A stretch of 64,000 nucleotides of DNA from assembly GCF_029407905.1 (NCBI RefSeq), contig NC_073630.1:41379001-41443000 (forward strand). Reading direction: 5' to 3'. Both the position numbers and the translations under genes were made by a program. This stretch comes from Bubalus kerabau (lineage: Eukaryota > Chordata > Mammalia > Artiodactyla > Bovidae). The first letter of the stretch is position 1. Each line of letters begins with the position of its first letter. Under the pieces are notes generated by a model. That model saw nothing but the letters and a program-made list of their open reading frames with translations, had not been told where the DNA came from and made no database searches. This document shows, one piece after another, positions 13,009 to 25,009 of the stretch.

Positions 13009-13479
13009 AGCAGAGACATTACTTTGATGACAAAGGTCCATATGGTCAAAGCTATGGGTTTTCCACTCGTCATGTATGGATGTGAGAATTGGATTATAAA
13101 GAAGGCTGAGCACCAAAGAATTGATGATTTTGAACTGTGGTGATGGAGAAGACTCTTGAGAGGCCCTTGGACTGCAAGGAGATCAAACCAGTCAGTCCTA
13201 AAGGAAATCAGTCCTGAATATTCATTGGAAGGACTGATGTTGAAGCTGAAGCTCCAATACTTTGGCCACCTCATGCAAAGAGATGACTCATTAGAAAAGA
13301 CCCTGATGCTGGGAAAGATTGAAGGCAGGAAGAGAAGTGGGTGACAGAGGACAAGATGGTTGGATGGCATCACTGACTCAATGGACATGAGTCTGAGCAA
13401 GCTCCAGGAGACGGTAAAGGTGTGCAGTCCACTGGGTTGCAAAGAGTCGGATATGACTGAGTGACTGAACAATAACAAC
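13009..13479 (+). mobile_element. BovB (RTE) LINE 3' fragment
   Basis: It contains the C-terminal RT-protein coding end ('agacccttggactgcaagg'-like block near 13160) and the RTE 3' end with an acaataacaaca tail. It is flanked by an exact 11 bp duplication 'aaatggacctt' at 12998-13008 and 13480-13490. The host L1 sequence resumes directly afterwards. Confidence 0.9.
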
Positions 13480-15590
13480 AAATGGACCTTGAAGGTATTA
13501 TGCTAAGTGAAATAAGGTGGAGAAAGGCAAATACTGTATGATTTCACTCACATGTGGAATCTAAAACAAAACAAGTGAACAAACAAAATAAAACCAAACC
13601 AAACTCATAGGCACAGAGGATGGATTAGTAGTTACCAGGGGGGAAGGGGTTGGAGAGGGTGGGTGAGACGGGTGAATGCCGCCTATCACCACACACCAAA
13701 TGTATGGTGATAGATGGCAACTACACTTGTGGTCACTTGGTAGTGACCACAGATGTTGAATTATAACGCTGTACACCTGAAATCTATTTAAAAAAATAAA
13801 CAGAGCTTTTTCTTTCACAGTAGGTCAGAAGGCAAAATCAAGGTGACTGCAAGGCCATACTCCATGCTGTCTCTTCTAGCTTTTGGTGGCTCAGGTGTTC
13901 CTCGGCCCATGGCTGCATAACTCCAAACCCTTCCTTCATCTTCATGTGGCCTTCCTCTCTTCTGCATCTTCTTCTCTTCTGTCTCAAACCCCGCTCTGCC
14001 TTTCTCCTCAAGGGACACTTGTCATTGGATTTAGGGCCCATCCCGGTAATCTAAGATGATCTCATCTCAATACACTTAATCTGCAGAGATCCTTTTTCCA
14101 AATAAAGTATTATAGCATCACAGGTTCCAGGGATCTGACACCTATTGGAAGGCTATTTTGGGTCTACCATGGCTTATAATGAGAAGACAGCAACTGCCAA
14201 GTGTACAATTACACAAAGCTGTAAAAGACTGAATAATCTCTTGGACTTGGATTTTTAACAAAACAAGAGCATGACGTTTAAGGGGGTAAAGCTATAATGC
14301 TAGCTGGTCAGGATTCAGCAGCTTTTCAGGAAAATTTTCTCTGCCACCCTGCCTCACAAGACTTGGAACAACATTATTCCTGATGAAGACATCGAAGACT
14401 CACAAGAAGGTCTTTCTGCTTCATGTTCTGAAGGTTCCACAACTAAGAGAAAGGCTTCCAGTGCGATCAGGGTCAGACCAGGGAGAACTGCTGGTGTGGT
14501 TATTGGTGCCACTGGCCTGCGAGCTGTGAAAGAGCTGCTTGTTTCTCTAATACCTCGAGGAACCTGGGAGCCTTTTCCAGGTGTATCCTCTTACCCTGGA
14601 GGCTCAGAATATAGTGAGTAACTTCAAATAGGTCCATTAAAGTTATAATGTGAGCTGACAGCCTGGGCCTGTTATTACGCCACTATGGTTTGAAAGTAAT
14701 TATGCCATTGTCTCTGTAACTATGAGAGCTGCTCACTTGAAACTGTTCCAGTGTTCAGATTATAGAAGACAGTTGTAGTAAATGCCTTTTTAAATGGCAA
14801 GCTTTGTAGTCAACAAGTTAGGACCTCCATATATCTTGTTTATTAGGTTGTTTTTAACTAATTGATAAATATTCTCCAGGTCTCTTTCTTCCAATTTTCC
14901 TAATATTTTTTATGGGAATCTACCTGTAACAAACATGAGCTCTGCTCATGGAAATCTACCTCAAGGAAATAATCTAGTAAAAATGCAAGGATAGAATCTC
15001 AAGAATATCCATCACAATATTTTAACAACAAATCACATCACAATGATTTTAACAATAAGAAACCAGAATCAACCAAAATATCCATGAATCATGGTCCCTA
15101 TGTACTTCAGGAAACTTTTCTTGATCCCTCAGATTGTTCAGTGTTTTCATACTTCTTGCTTGGTAACATATCAAAACCGTATTTCAATTTTTAAATAAGA
15201 ACAGGTTGTTTTAACCAGTCTCCATTCAATCAACAGGTGGATAACTTAATACTCTTCATTCTTCCTCTGGAAAGCCACCAGGCTTCTGCTCTCACAGTCA
15301 CTTGTTTATGCCAGTTGTATTTGCTATTGTAATTATGTGATTTAACACCGCACTAAGCCAGTTATATATGAATATAAGAGTAAGTTGTTGTTCTGATGAA
15401 AACTGGGCTGAATAATTTGAAAGATAAGGCATTTATTGATAAAGGTGAGTTGCTAGAGGAAAAAAACGGTATTCAATTAGGTATGATGAAGAAGTGAAAA
15501 GTTTTAAAGGTTTAAAAGGATTCTGAACCCATACTGTTTCACAAGTGTTTTAGATTCTCCTTCTCCACCTTAAAGACGCCAAAATGATAA

Positions 15591-15617
15591 AAAACAAACA
15601 AACAAACAAAAAAAAAC
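15591..15617 (+). repeat. (AAAC)n / poly-A simple repeat
   Basis: Five aaac units are followed by a run of A. Confidence 0.85.
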
Positions 15618-15879
15618 TGATGCATTATGGTCAGGCCAGGACAGTGCCTGTTTATACCTTTAATTACAGTGCCCTATCTGATTTAGTGGGCCTTTCATTC
15701 TCAGAAGTGTCTCAGTTTGTATGACAAATTAAAATGTCACTCTAACTATAGTAAACTATGGGTATAGTTTATATAAGACAAGTAAGGTGAAATGCCAGAC
15801 AGCAGGTCATCCCAAAGAACTGAAACTGAGTCTCACATGAAATAATTAGTGAATGAATATCCATCTATGTGTTTTAAAT

Positions 15880-16204
15880 TAAGGGTCCTCAAACTTTTTT
15901 CTGTAAAGGACCAGGTAGTAATTATTTTAGGCTTTAGCAAGTCTCTGTCCTAGTGATTCGAATCTGCCATTTCAGCACAAAAGCTACCCTAGACCATCTC
16001 TAAATGAATGTGCATCACTATGTTCCAATAAAACTTTATTTTGGACATTAAATTTGAATTTCATATACTTTTCATGTGTCACCAAATATTGTTCTTATTT
16101 TGTATTTTTTCCAAGTTTTTAAAAATGTAAAAACTATCCTTGACTCACAAGCCATACAAAAATGGGCAGCTGATCTGGCCTACAACATAGTTTGCTGACC
16201 CCTG
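15880..16204. mobile_element. MER1-group hAT-Charlie non-autonomous DNA transposon
   Basis: The termini are 'taagggtcctcaaac' and 'gtttgctgacccctg', near inverted repeats. Internal 'tctgtaaaggaccaggtag' and 'ttccaataaaactttatttt' are diagnostic. An 8 bp target duplication (ttttaaat at 15872-15879 / ttttaagt at 16205-16212, one mismatch) fits hAT biology. Confidence 0.75.
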
Positions 16205-16791
16205 TTTTAAGTTTAAAAAAATGTTATGTATGTGCTAGGCTGTTCACATGACATTGAATATGAGGGCTTCTATTGTATTTGAGGGTTTCTTTCTACTTGT
16301 TTTGCCTGTAAGTTCCATGAGATAAGGGATTTTACCTGGCACTTTTAAAAACACTCAGTAAAAGTATCTCAAATGAAAGAAGTTAAATTATACAACATTT
16401 ATACAATGGAATATTTTTAACACAACCATTAAAATTATGTTGGCGAGTTCTAGATTTACTTCTAAAGAGGGAAAACTCCAGGTAACACAATAATTATGAA
16501 TGATATATTTTTAAAAGTGGCATGTCTATATATGTATGGGAAATCATAGAGTAGGCTATACAAAATGGTATTAGTTATTATATCACTGCAGTTACTATAG
16601 ATTGGGGATACTTTAAAATCTTTTTCTTCTTGTTTCTCTGTGGTTTTTATTTTTCTCAAATGGATATTTTATGTATGATTGGTCACTGAGGTTTCTTTTT
16701 ATATTTTGCCCCATAATTCTGGTGTCCTGAAGGAATATGGATTTGATCAATTGGAGAGCTTGGTCTAATCCTGTGTCTATGGTGAGGGGCT

Positions 16792-17053
16792 GCTGCTGCT
16801 GCTAAGTTGCTCCAGTCATGTCCGACTCTGTGTGACCCCATAGACGGCAGCCCACCAGGCTCTGCCATCCCTGGGATTCTCCAGACAGGAACACTGGAGT
16901 GGGTTGCCATTTCCTTCTCCAATGCATGAAAGTGAAGTCGCTCAGTCGTGTCCGACCCTTAGCAACCCCATGGACTGCAGCCTACCAGTCTTGTCCATCC
17001 ATGGGAGTTTCCAGGCAAGAGTACTGGAGTGGGTTGCCATTGCCTTCTCCGAT
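16792..17053 (-). mobile_element. BOV-A2 SINE, copy 1 of an adjacent pair
   Basis: Reverse-complement dimeric Bov-A with the (CTG)n tail at its left edge. The flanking motif 'ggtgaggggct' occurs at 16781-16791 and 17054-17064. Confidence 0.9.
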
Positions 17054-17064
17054 GGTGAGGGGCT

Positions 17065-17343
17065 GCTGCTGCTGCTACTGCTAAGTCGCTTCAGTCGTAT
17101 CTAACTCTGTGCGACCCCATAGACGGCAGCCCACCAGGCTCCCTGTCCCTGGGCTTCTCCAGGCAAGAACACTGGAGTGGGTTGCCATCTCCTTCTCCAA
17201 TGCATGAAAGTGAAAAGTGAAAGTGAAGTCACTCAGTCGTGTCCGACTGCTAGCGACCCCATGCACTGCAGCCTACCAGGCCCCTCCGTCCATGGGATTT
17301 TCCAGGCAAGAGTACTGGAGTGGGTTGCCAATTGCCTTCTCTG
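17065..17343 (-). mobile_element. BOV-A2 SINE, copy 2 of an adjacent pair
   Basis: A second dimeric copy in the same orientation, flanked by 'ggtgaggggct' at 17054-17064 and 17344-17354. The middle target copy is shared with copy 1. Confidence 0.9.
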
Positions 17344-18269
17344 GGTGAGGGGCTAGGAGTGACTAAGTCAGAAGTTGACCTGGGAGGGGATGGAGAAAGT
17401 CCATTTACTTATCAGATATGCCAGTTTATTGCCTTTATGAAACTTGAAATTAGATGCTAGTAACTCCTGAGTTCTGTCCTTGAAAAAGAAACCTCCCCAC
17501 TGTCCCATGAGATGGCTGTTTGCAGGCTATGGTTGAAATGTGATATTTTTACCTAAGAGCTGTGGGAGGTCCAGGAAGAGTTTTGTTCATTTAGCCCACC
17601 AACAAACACTTGATGAGCAACAATCACTAACCAGGTGCTGTTCCAGGCATTGGGGTGTAGAGGAGAGAACGGGACAGAGAGAAATTCCTGCTTTCAAGGG
17701 ATGACTTCCTTGGCAGGGAACAGAAAGCAATAAACAGATGAACAGATGGACGGAAAAAATGGAAACAGCAGATGGAGCTGAGGGAATTTCATGGTATAGG
17801 TGAGCAGGGAGTTCCTCCCTTAAGAGACATATGAGCCTAGCCAGGAGCAGGCGGAAGAAGCCACAAGGACAAAGGCTCCAGGTGGCACTAGCGTCTGAAG
17901 GCTTTGAAAGAAGGCCAGTGTGATGGAGGAGATGACGCTGAGAAGTGGACAGCAGACACCTCAGGTGACCATACTGAAGAATTCACTTAGGTGAACAAAC
18001 TTTATTCCAAGTGAAATGAGAAGCCATTTGTGGGTTCTAAATGGAAGAATGTCATGCTCTTTGTTTATTCTGTATGATTATTGCTGCTGTGAGGGGGGCG
18101 AGGGTAGACCACGAGGAGCCCCAGAAGGGTTGAAGGAAGGAGGTGAAGGTGGCTCAGACTAGGGTGGAGGCAAAAATGCGGATGATCTTTTATATTTATG
18201 GGGTAAAGTCATCAGGACTTGCTTCAGAACTGGATTCAAAAGGGAGAAAATTCAGTTTGTTTTTGTTGG

Positions 18270-18695
18270 TTTTAATGTTCACAGCTTAATTGAGATATAA
18301 TTATTGAGACCATACAATCCACCCATTTAAACTGTATAATTCAATGGCTTTCAGCACATGCACAGAATTGTGTAACTATGACCACAGTCAACCTAAGAAT
18401 ATTCTTATTGCACCAAAATGAAACCTTGCAGCCCTCACTCACTGCCCCTGACCGTACTTTGTACCATATTTTATTCGTACCGTTTTCCAGTTGATAGACA
18501 TTTAGTTTATTTCCATTTTTGGCTACTACAAATAATGTTGCTCTGAATGTTACGTATAAGTTAGTTTTTCTTGGGTATATACATAGGTGTAGAATTGCTG
18601 GTTCATTATGATAAATCTCTTAATTATTTGAGGAACTGCCAGATTGTTTTCCAAAGCGGCTGCAACGTTCTACAGCAATGTAGGAGGGTGTTATT
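18270..18695 (-). mobile_element. L1 3' end fragment
   Basis: Antisense L1 landmarks are 'cttaattgagatataatt', 'accgttttccagttgatag' and 'gattgttttccaaagcgg'. Confidence 0.65.
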
Positions 18696-19277
18696 CAGTT
18701 TTAGCATCACTCTGGCTGCTGTGCGGAGAAAGAATTGGAGCAAGGTTTGGGGTGGCAAGTGCAGAGATCTGAGTGTTATGCAAAAGTGGAGGTATCTTAG
18801 TAGGGTTTAAAGACATCCAATTTAAATTGTCCTTCATCCTATTTTCTGGCAAAAAGATTTCTGTGAGATAGCTGTCTGTACACCACAAATCACTTCATTA
18901 AATTAAAAGATTCCAACAGAGAGGGCTTGTTAATACAGATCTGCAGTTTTCAAATCTAGACTCCTAAAGCAAACTGGTATGGAACTGTTTAAACATCTGT
19001 CCCCACACAAGCTCCTGCAGGCAGGAGGGTATTTGGAGAGAAGCTAAGGGAGTCAGCAATGCAATAAAACTTCAATAGCTTCAAGCCACAAAAACCCAGG
19101 GCTCAAGTGGCAACCTGTTGCCGAGGACTCGTGTGGTAGCAGGCATCACTCCTACTGCTGGGCCACTGCCCTGGCCTCTCAGTCCAGGAAAGGGCTGGCT
19201 TTGTTCCTAGTTGCTGGTTTTGACAACTGAGCAATGGTCCTGTCCCTCTGCAATTCTTCTAGCTCAGGAAGGGAAGA

Positions 19278-19420
19278 AACCAACATTTATCAGGCTTATG
19301 ATAGTTCCGCGCCCGGGGTGAGATGCTCTCCTTACATTCCTTAACTTGGTGAACCCTCACAACAAATCACCAAGGAAGAAAGGACTACTTTTCTCATTTA
19401 CAGATAGGTTGGCCAGAAAA
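19278..19420 (+). mobile_element. MIR SINE remnant
   Basis: The 'ccttacattccttaacttgg' and 'ctcatttacagatag' blocks match the MIR core and 3' region. It is highly diverged. Confidence 0.5.
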
Positions 19421-20103
19421 GGTATCTCTGAAGAGACAGCATTTTAGCTGGTAACAGCCACAAAAAGTGATCATTCTAAGAGTAAACCCCAAATTGTTAG
19501 CTCTCCAGGTGTCCTCGTTTTTATTCATATTTAATTTTTATTTATATTTATTATATAAATAAGAGTAAGAAGCACCCCTCTAGAAATAAATCCAACTTAA
19601 ATTTATTTAAAAGATAACCTGGAGTAGAAATTATAATCTTTTTTCCTTAGTATTTCTGACTTTTTACTCAGGGACTATTCTCCATAACAGTATCTCCCTA
19701 CCCCATCCCTAAACAATCCACTATTTTCCCCCAACATCCAATATGACTGTCTCTGCTCATGTGTCTCCACAGACTTCAGTAAGGTTCTGGGATGTGGGGA
19801 GACACAGTTCCCTTGGTTTGGTCATGCTACTATGCTGGGAGTGCTGACTCTGACCTCCAGACCTTCTCACAGCAGGAAGGAAGGATCTACAGATAAGAAC
19901 TACACTGCCACTCAAAAGGCCCCTGCTCTCAAATTAGGATGCTTCTTGAATGACAGAATTCATTCTTACTACAACACTTTACCACAGTCCTCAAAACTGA
20001 ACTCATCCTAAGATCTGTGTGGCAGGTCTTTAGGAAAGCTAAACTAACTAAAATATAAGACCAAGGCATAAGGCTGTTTTGAGATCAAAATATACTGTGT
20101 ATA

Positions 20104-20306
20104 TGCTCACTCATGTCTGATTCTTTGTGACCCCAGGGACAGTAGCTTGCCAGGCTCTTTTGTCCAGGGGATTTCCCAGGCAAGAATACTGGAGTGGGTT
20201 GCCATTTCCTCCTCTAGGGGATTTTCCTGACCCAGGGATCAAACGTGTGTCTCCTGCATCTCCTGCATTGGCAGGTGGATTCCTTACCACTGAGCCACCT
20301 GGGAAG
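20104..20306 (-). mobile_element. Bov-tA SINE
   Basis: Reverse-complement Bov-tA with the 'gagccacctgggaag' head end at the right. It contains a small internal duplication (ctcctgcatctcctgcat) near 20250. Confidence 0.9.
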
Positions 20307-21206
20307 AATAATATTAGAGAATGTGGCTTATATCCATGGGGAAGCTGGATTCTCAATATTTACCCACCTATTCACAAGCTGGGCCAGGGCAGTTCCTCCC
20401 CCTCCCAGAACTGTACCTCTTCTTATAAATAGACGGAGACTGACCATGCTCATCTCCTTGCCATGCAGAAATGCTGTGCTCCCGGAGGATGAGTAAGCAT
20501 GTCAAGGGCTTTACAAAGAATGCAAACACTAGGGAATCATAAGGCATCACTAATGTCCAGAAGTTGCAGCCACTTGATTTCACCGTAGCCCCTATAGGGT
20601 CTTCTGAGACCTGGGAAGACATCATTTTGGAAGGATGACTGACAGGTTCTCTTGGGGTTATTTTACTCCTTATACTTTTAGCTTGGCAGCTTCTGGCACT
20701 AAGAGGACTGCTTATTGCCTCCTGGATACTTTTCTTCTCATAACTCCCAATGAGAGGTAGTCTCGTGGGTGTATGGAGTCATGTTTATGGGCTGGGTTCC
20801 TAAGATTCAGCCTTCAGTTTGAGGGATGATTGATGGAGAGGGAGCATGTGCTTTCCCACTCATTTTTGTGTTCTAATACAAAAGGATATTTGTTAAACTT
20901 GTTTTGGGGGCAAGACACTCCATCCCACCTTGAAAGTGGGAATTGGAAAATCTCTGGGTATGAGGGATGCCAACACTTCTGGATAAGAGGATGTGGAGAA
21001 AGTTACAAAAGGAAAAATCAGCTGCAGATTTTTGAGCGGGTGAAAAGCAGAGACTGGCTGAATGGACAGGGCTAAGCAAACCTGCCTGATGCTTTCAAGA
21101 CCAAAGTATCCCACAGGCTATAATAGGAAATGGAAGTGAAACCTCCTGCTCTCCCAATTAACTCCTCTGTGTCTGCTCTACTATTCAAACCTTTGGCTAT
21201 ACTGAA

Positions 21207-21310
21207 CCAGTGATTCTCAACCCTGTGTGAATGTTACAGGTCTTGAGGGGCTTTAGAAAACAGCAATCCCTGTCACCACTCCTTACTTTCTAAGATGGGG
21301 TCTGGGATAC
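21207..21310. mobile_element. MER5-like hAT remnant
   Basis: It begins 'cagtgattctcaaccctg', a typical MER5 terminus, followed by diverged sequence. Confidence 0.4.
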
Positions 21311-21514
21311 TGTATGCTTTTTGTTTGTTTTAAACTTTTATTTAGAAAGAATTTCAAACTTAGGGAAAAACTGCCAGAAAAAGAACAGTACAAAGAACGT
21401 CACACTTACCTTTACTCAGATTCTCTTATTCTTAACCATTTGTCCCATTTGTTCTATTACTTGTTCTCTTACTATTTTCTCTATCTTATTTATAAAATAA
21501 AGTAATGAAGATGT

Positions 21515-22000
21515 GTGTGTAGGAATGTAATGTTTGTAGCAGCATTATTCATAGTAGACCCAGAGTGGAAACAATCCAAATGCCTATTAATTGGTGAATA
21601 TGATCATTAGTATCCATACAATGGGATACTAGTGTGAAATAAAAGGGAATGAATGAATGACATAAGACGCTACACCAATTGATGAACCTCAAAACACGAT
21701 GCTAAGATTTAGCAACTAAGTGAAAAAACCAGATGGAAATACATGTTGCATTGTTTCACTGACATGAAAAGTCTGACAAAGACAAATTTATAGAGACACA
21801 AAGGAGATTAATGGTTGCTTGGCATGGGGGTGGGAACAGGGATTGACTACAGATGGATACAAAGGACAATGATAGAAATGTTCTAAAACTAGATTACGGT
21901 TATGGTGCAACAACTCTGTAAGTTTACTAAAATATATTGAATTGTATGCTTAGATGAATTTTATGATATGTAAATTATACTTCAATAAAGCTATACAAAT
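21515..22000 (+). mobile_element. L1 3' end
   Basis: Late ORF2 and 3' UTR phrases are visible: 'gtagcagcattattcatag', 'catacaatgggatactag', 'tatacttcaataaagct'. It is non-coding. Confidence 0.7.
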
Positions 22001-22443
22001 TAAGCAGTTACCAAAATCAGACAGAAAGGAAGCAAGAACAGCAATCTTAGAAATGAAAATATAACTATACAACTTTATAGATGGGAAAAACTCTGGATTG
22101 GACAAACTGTTTAGTGGATTGGCAAACAAGAAAACATGATTAAGGAAATCATCAGGATTCAGAGACAAAAAAATTTTTAATAACATTTCAGAATATGGAG
22201 AGGCTTCCTTAATTCACTTAATAGCAGTTTCAGAAAAGTGAAAGGAAGTAATGGCAGAAAAACAATATTTGAACAGAAAATCATTGATAATTTTCAGAAT
22301 TAAAGACAGCATATGAGTCTTCAGTAGAAAGTACACTCAATACCAATTAGGGAGTTATAATGAAATGGCTAAACATCAAAATAAACACATGCAAATGCCA
22401 TCAAGAGAAAAGGCAGATTAGCTACAAATAAATGAAAATTTGA

Positions 22444-23465
22444 TGGGCAGTGGGAATACCAGACCACCTGACCTCCCTCTTGAGAAACCTGTATGCAGGT
22501 CAGGAAGCAACAGTTAGAACTGGACATGGAACAACAGACTGTTTCCAAATAGGAAAAGGAATACGTCAAGGCTATATATTGTCACCCGGCTTATTTAACT
22601 TATATGCAGAGTACATCATGAGAAATGCTGGACTGGAAGAAGCACAAGCTGGAAACAAGATTGCCGGGAGAAATATCAATAACCTCAGCTATGCAGATGG
22701 CACCACTCTTATGGCAGAAAGTGAAGAGGAACTCAAAAGCCTCTTGATGAAAGTGAAAGAGGAGAGTGAAAAAGTTGGCTTAAAGCTCAACATTCAGAAA
22801 ATGAAGATCATGGCATCTGGTCCCATCACTTCATGGGAAATAGATGGGGAAACAGTGGAAACAGTGTCAGACTTTATTTTTCTGGGCTCCAAAATCACTG
22901 CAGATGGTGACTGCAGCCATGAAATTAAAAGATGCTTACTCCTTGGAAGAAAAGTTATGACCAACCTAGACAGAATATTGAAAAGCAGAGACATTGCTTT
23001 GCCAACAAAGGTTCATCTTGTTAAGGCTATGGTTTTTCCAATGGTCATGTATGGATGTGAGAGTTGGACTGTGAAGAAAGCTGAGTGCCAAAGAATTGAT
23101 GCTTTTGAACTGTGGTGTTGGATAAGACTCTTGAGAGTCCCTTGGACTGCAAGGAGATCCAACCAGTCCATTCTGAAGATCAGCCCTGGGATTTTTTTGG
23201 AAGGAATGATGCTAAAGCTGAAACTCCAGTACTTTGGCCACCTCATGTGAAGAGTTGACTCATTGGAAAAGACTCTGATGCTGGGAGGGATTGGGGGCAG
23301 GAGGAGAAGGGGATGACAGAGGATGAGATGGCTGGATGGCATCACTGACTTGATGGACGTGAGTCTGAGTGAACTCCAGGAGTTGGTGATGGACAGTGAG
23401 GCCTGGCGTGCTGCAGTTCATGGGGTCGCAAAGAGTCAGACATGACTGAGCGACTGAACTGAACT
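22444..23465 (+). mobile_element. BovB (RTE-class) LINE, 5'-truncated, with residual RT frame
   Basis: A reading frame of 266 codons (22450-23250) encodes the middle and C-terminal part of the BovB reverse transcriptase. The RT motif 'GIRQG' lies near residue 38. The catalytic box reads Y-A-D-G at about residues 80-83, with G replacing the second catalytic D, so the fragment is catalytically dead. The endonuclease domain is absent through 5' truncation. The frame is closed by a TGA where the sister copy at 51246-51593 has CGA, which looks like CpG decay. It ends in the RTE-type 'actgaactgaactga' tail. Confidence 0.9.
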
Positions 23466-23897
23466 GAGGATTTTTATCAGCAGCAATTAATACCTATGGT
23501 AATGGAACACTACCAACACTGTGCCTTGGAAAAATAAGTGTTCAGAAGATTTTTATGGGCAAATAAACAATCGGGAGGACAAAATAAATACATTTTCAAA
23601 TGCACAGAAGATTTCTTCGCCCACTAGGACCCCTTCAGAAAAAACCATTAACAGATGAACTTCAGACAGAAGAAAACTGAACCAAAAAAGAAGGCCATGG
23701 ATTCAAGAAAAAAAAACATGGGGGGGGGGTAGAAGAATCAGCAAAATATCAGTAAATTTAAATAACTATAAAAATGAATTAAAAATTTTAAAGGTAAAAA
23801 ATCTAGACAACAATGACAAGACAGGAAAGGGAAGGGCTATTAAATGGCCGAAGTATGCAAAGCTCTCTTTCAGGAAGAAAGAATTACATGATAACTT

Positions 23898-24418
23898 TAT
23901 TCAGTTCAGCTCCGTCGCTCAGTCGTGTCCGACTCTTTGTGACCCCATGGACTGCAACACCCCAGGCCTCCCTGTCCATCACCAACTCCTGGAGTTTACC
24001 CAAACTCATGTCCATTGAGTCGGTGATGCCATCCAACCATCTCATCCTCTGTTGTCCCCTTCTCCTACCCTCAATCTTTCCCAGCATCAGGGTCTTTTCA
24101 AATGAGTCAGATCCTTGCATCAGGTGGCCAAAGTATTGGAATTTCAGCTTCAACATCAGTCCATCCAATGAACACTTAGGACTGATCTCCTTTATGATGG
24201 ACTGGTTGGATATCCTTGCAGCCTGAGGGACTCTCAAGAGTCTTTTCCAACACCACAGTTCAGTTCAAAAGCATAAATTCTTCAGTGCTCAGCTTTCTTT
24301 ATAGTCCATCTCTCACATCCATATATGACTACTGGAAAAACCATAACCTTGACGAGATGCAACTTTGTTGGCAAAGTAATGTCTCTGCTTTTTAACATGC
24401 TATCTAGGTTGGTCATAT
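23898..24418 (-). mobile_element. BovB LINE 3' fragment
   Basis: Reverse-complement BovB 3' end, starting with 'ttcagttcagctccgtcgct' and running back into the RT C-terminal coding part ('ggttggtcat'). The residual frame has stops. Confidence 0.9.
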
Positions 24419-25009
24419 TAGAAAAACTATAGTTAAATATGTATGTGGAAAACTAAACATAATGTTGATAAGTATAGGAATAATGCCTAAAGCCCTCAAA
24501 CCAACAGTGGAAAATGAGGGAATATAAATCATTTAACTAATCCCATAGAAAGCAGAGATGGAGAAAAAGGATGGTAAATGAAAAGCACAAAATATGATGG
24601 AAAAATAAGCCCCAATATATTGGTAATCACAGTAAACGCACATGGACTAAATTCACCTATCAGCAATACAACAAAATAAAACTTATAGAAAGATTAAATA
24701 TAAAGAGATGGAAAATACGATGTACAAACAACCAGAAGAAAGGTAGCATATCAATATCCATATTGAAAGGGTCTAATTTAAACAACTAGCATGGAAAATG
24801 ATAAAGCAAGCATGACACAATAAAAATCAACTGTGATTTCAACTTTGAATTTCTATATTCAAAACAGAATATACTTTGAGAAACACTGCCTACTATGCCA
24901 TAGGATCATGGATGCTTTCTTCACAGTGCTTGGCAAATAATAATCATGCCAAAATATTAATGGGTGGAGTGACTACCATTACCACGTTATATTCAAATGA
25001 TCTTTCTAT

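Larger units (their letters stand above)
11064..13811 (+). mobile_element. L1 LINE, 5'-truncated ORF2 3' part plus 3' UTR
   Basis: It starts inside ORF2 ('tttgcagatgacatgatactat' region near 11190 is the reverse-transcriptase active-site block) and runs through the C-terminal region to a 3' end near 13800. The reading frame is broken many times and is not functional. An 'agcttttt' repeat at both edges (11064 and 13804) is a possible target-site duplication. Inserted within it are a CHR SINE, a 51 bp Bov fragment and a BovB fragment. Confidence 0.8.
10985..14150 (-). mobile_element. MaLR-like old element interrupted by a 2.7 kb L1
   Basis: Its left part is 10985-11063 ('ggctgctataacaaattac' ... 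'aaaacaacagaact'). The right part is 13812-14150 ('tttagggcccatcccggtaatc', 'ccaaataaagtattatag'). The two parts are consecutive in the same ancient repeat, so the L1 between them is the younger insertion. Confidence 0.55.
22000..24860 (+). mobile_element. Decayed L1 (ORF1/early ORF2) split by two BovB copies
   Basis: A-rich plus-strand L1-like sequence at 22000-22443, 23466-23897 and 24419-24860 surrounds two BovB elements of opposite orientation. Assignment of the pieces to one element is an inference. Confidence 0.45.

Noticed and set aside
16786..16802. CTG/CAG triplet repeats at several sites (also 2270-2289, 35757-35774, 50038-50052, 53598-53616)
   Set aside because: They are the tails of BOV-A2 elements and not independent disease-type triplet microsatellites.
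22450..23250. 266-codon plus-strand frame as a host gene
   Set aside because: It is BovB reverse transcriptase with a broken catalytic box, within a 5'-truncated LINE.
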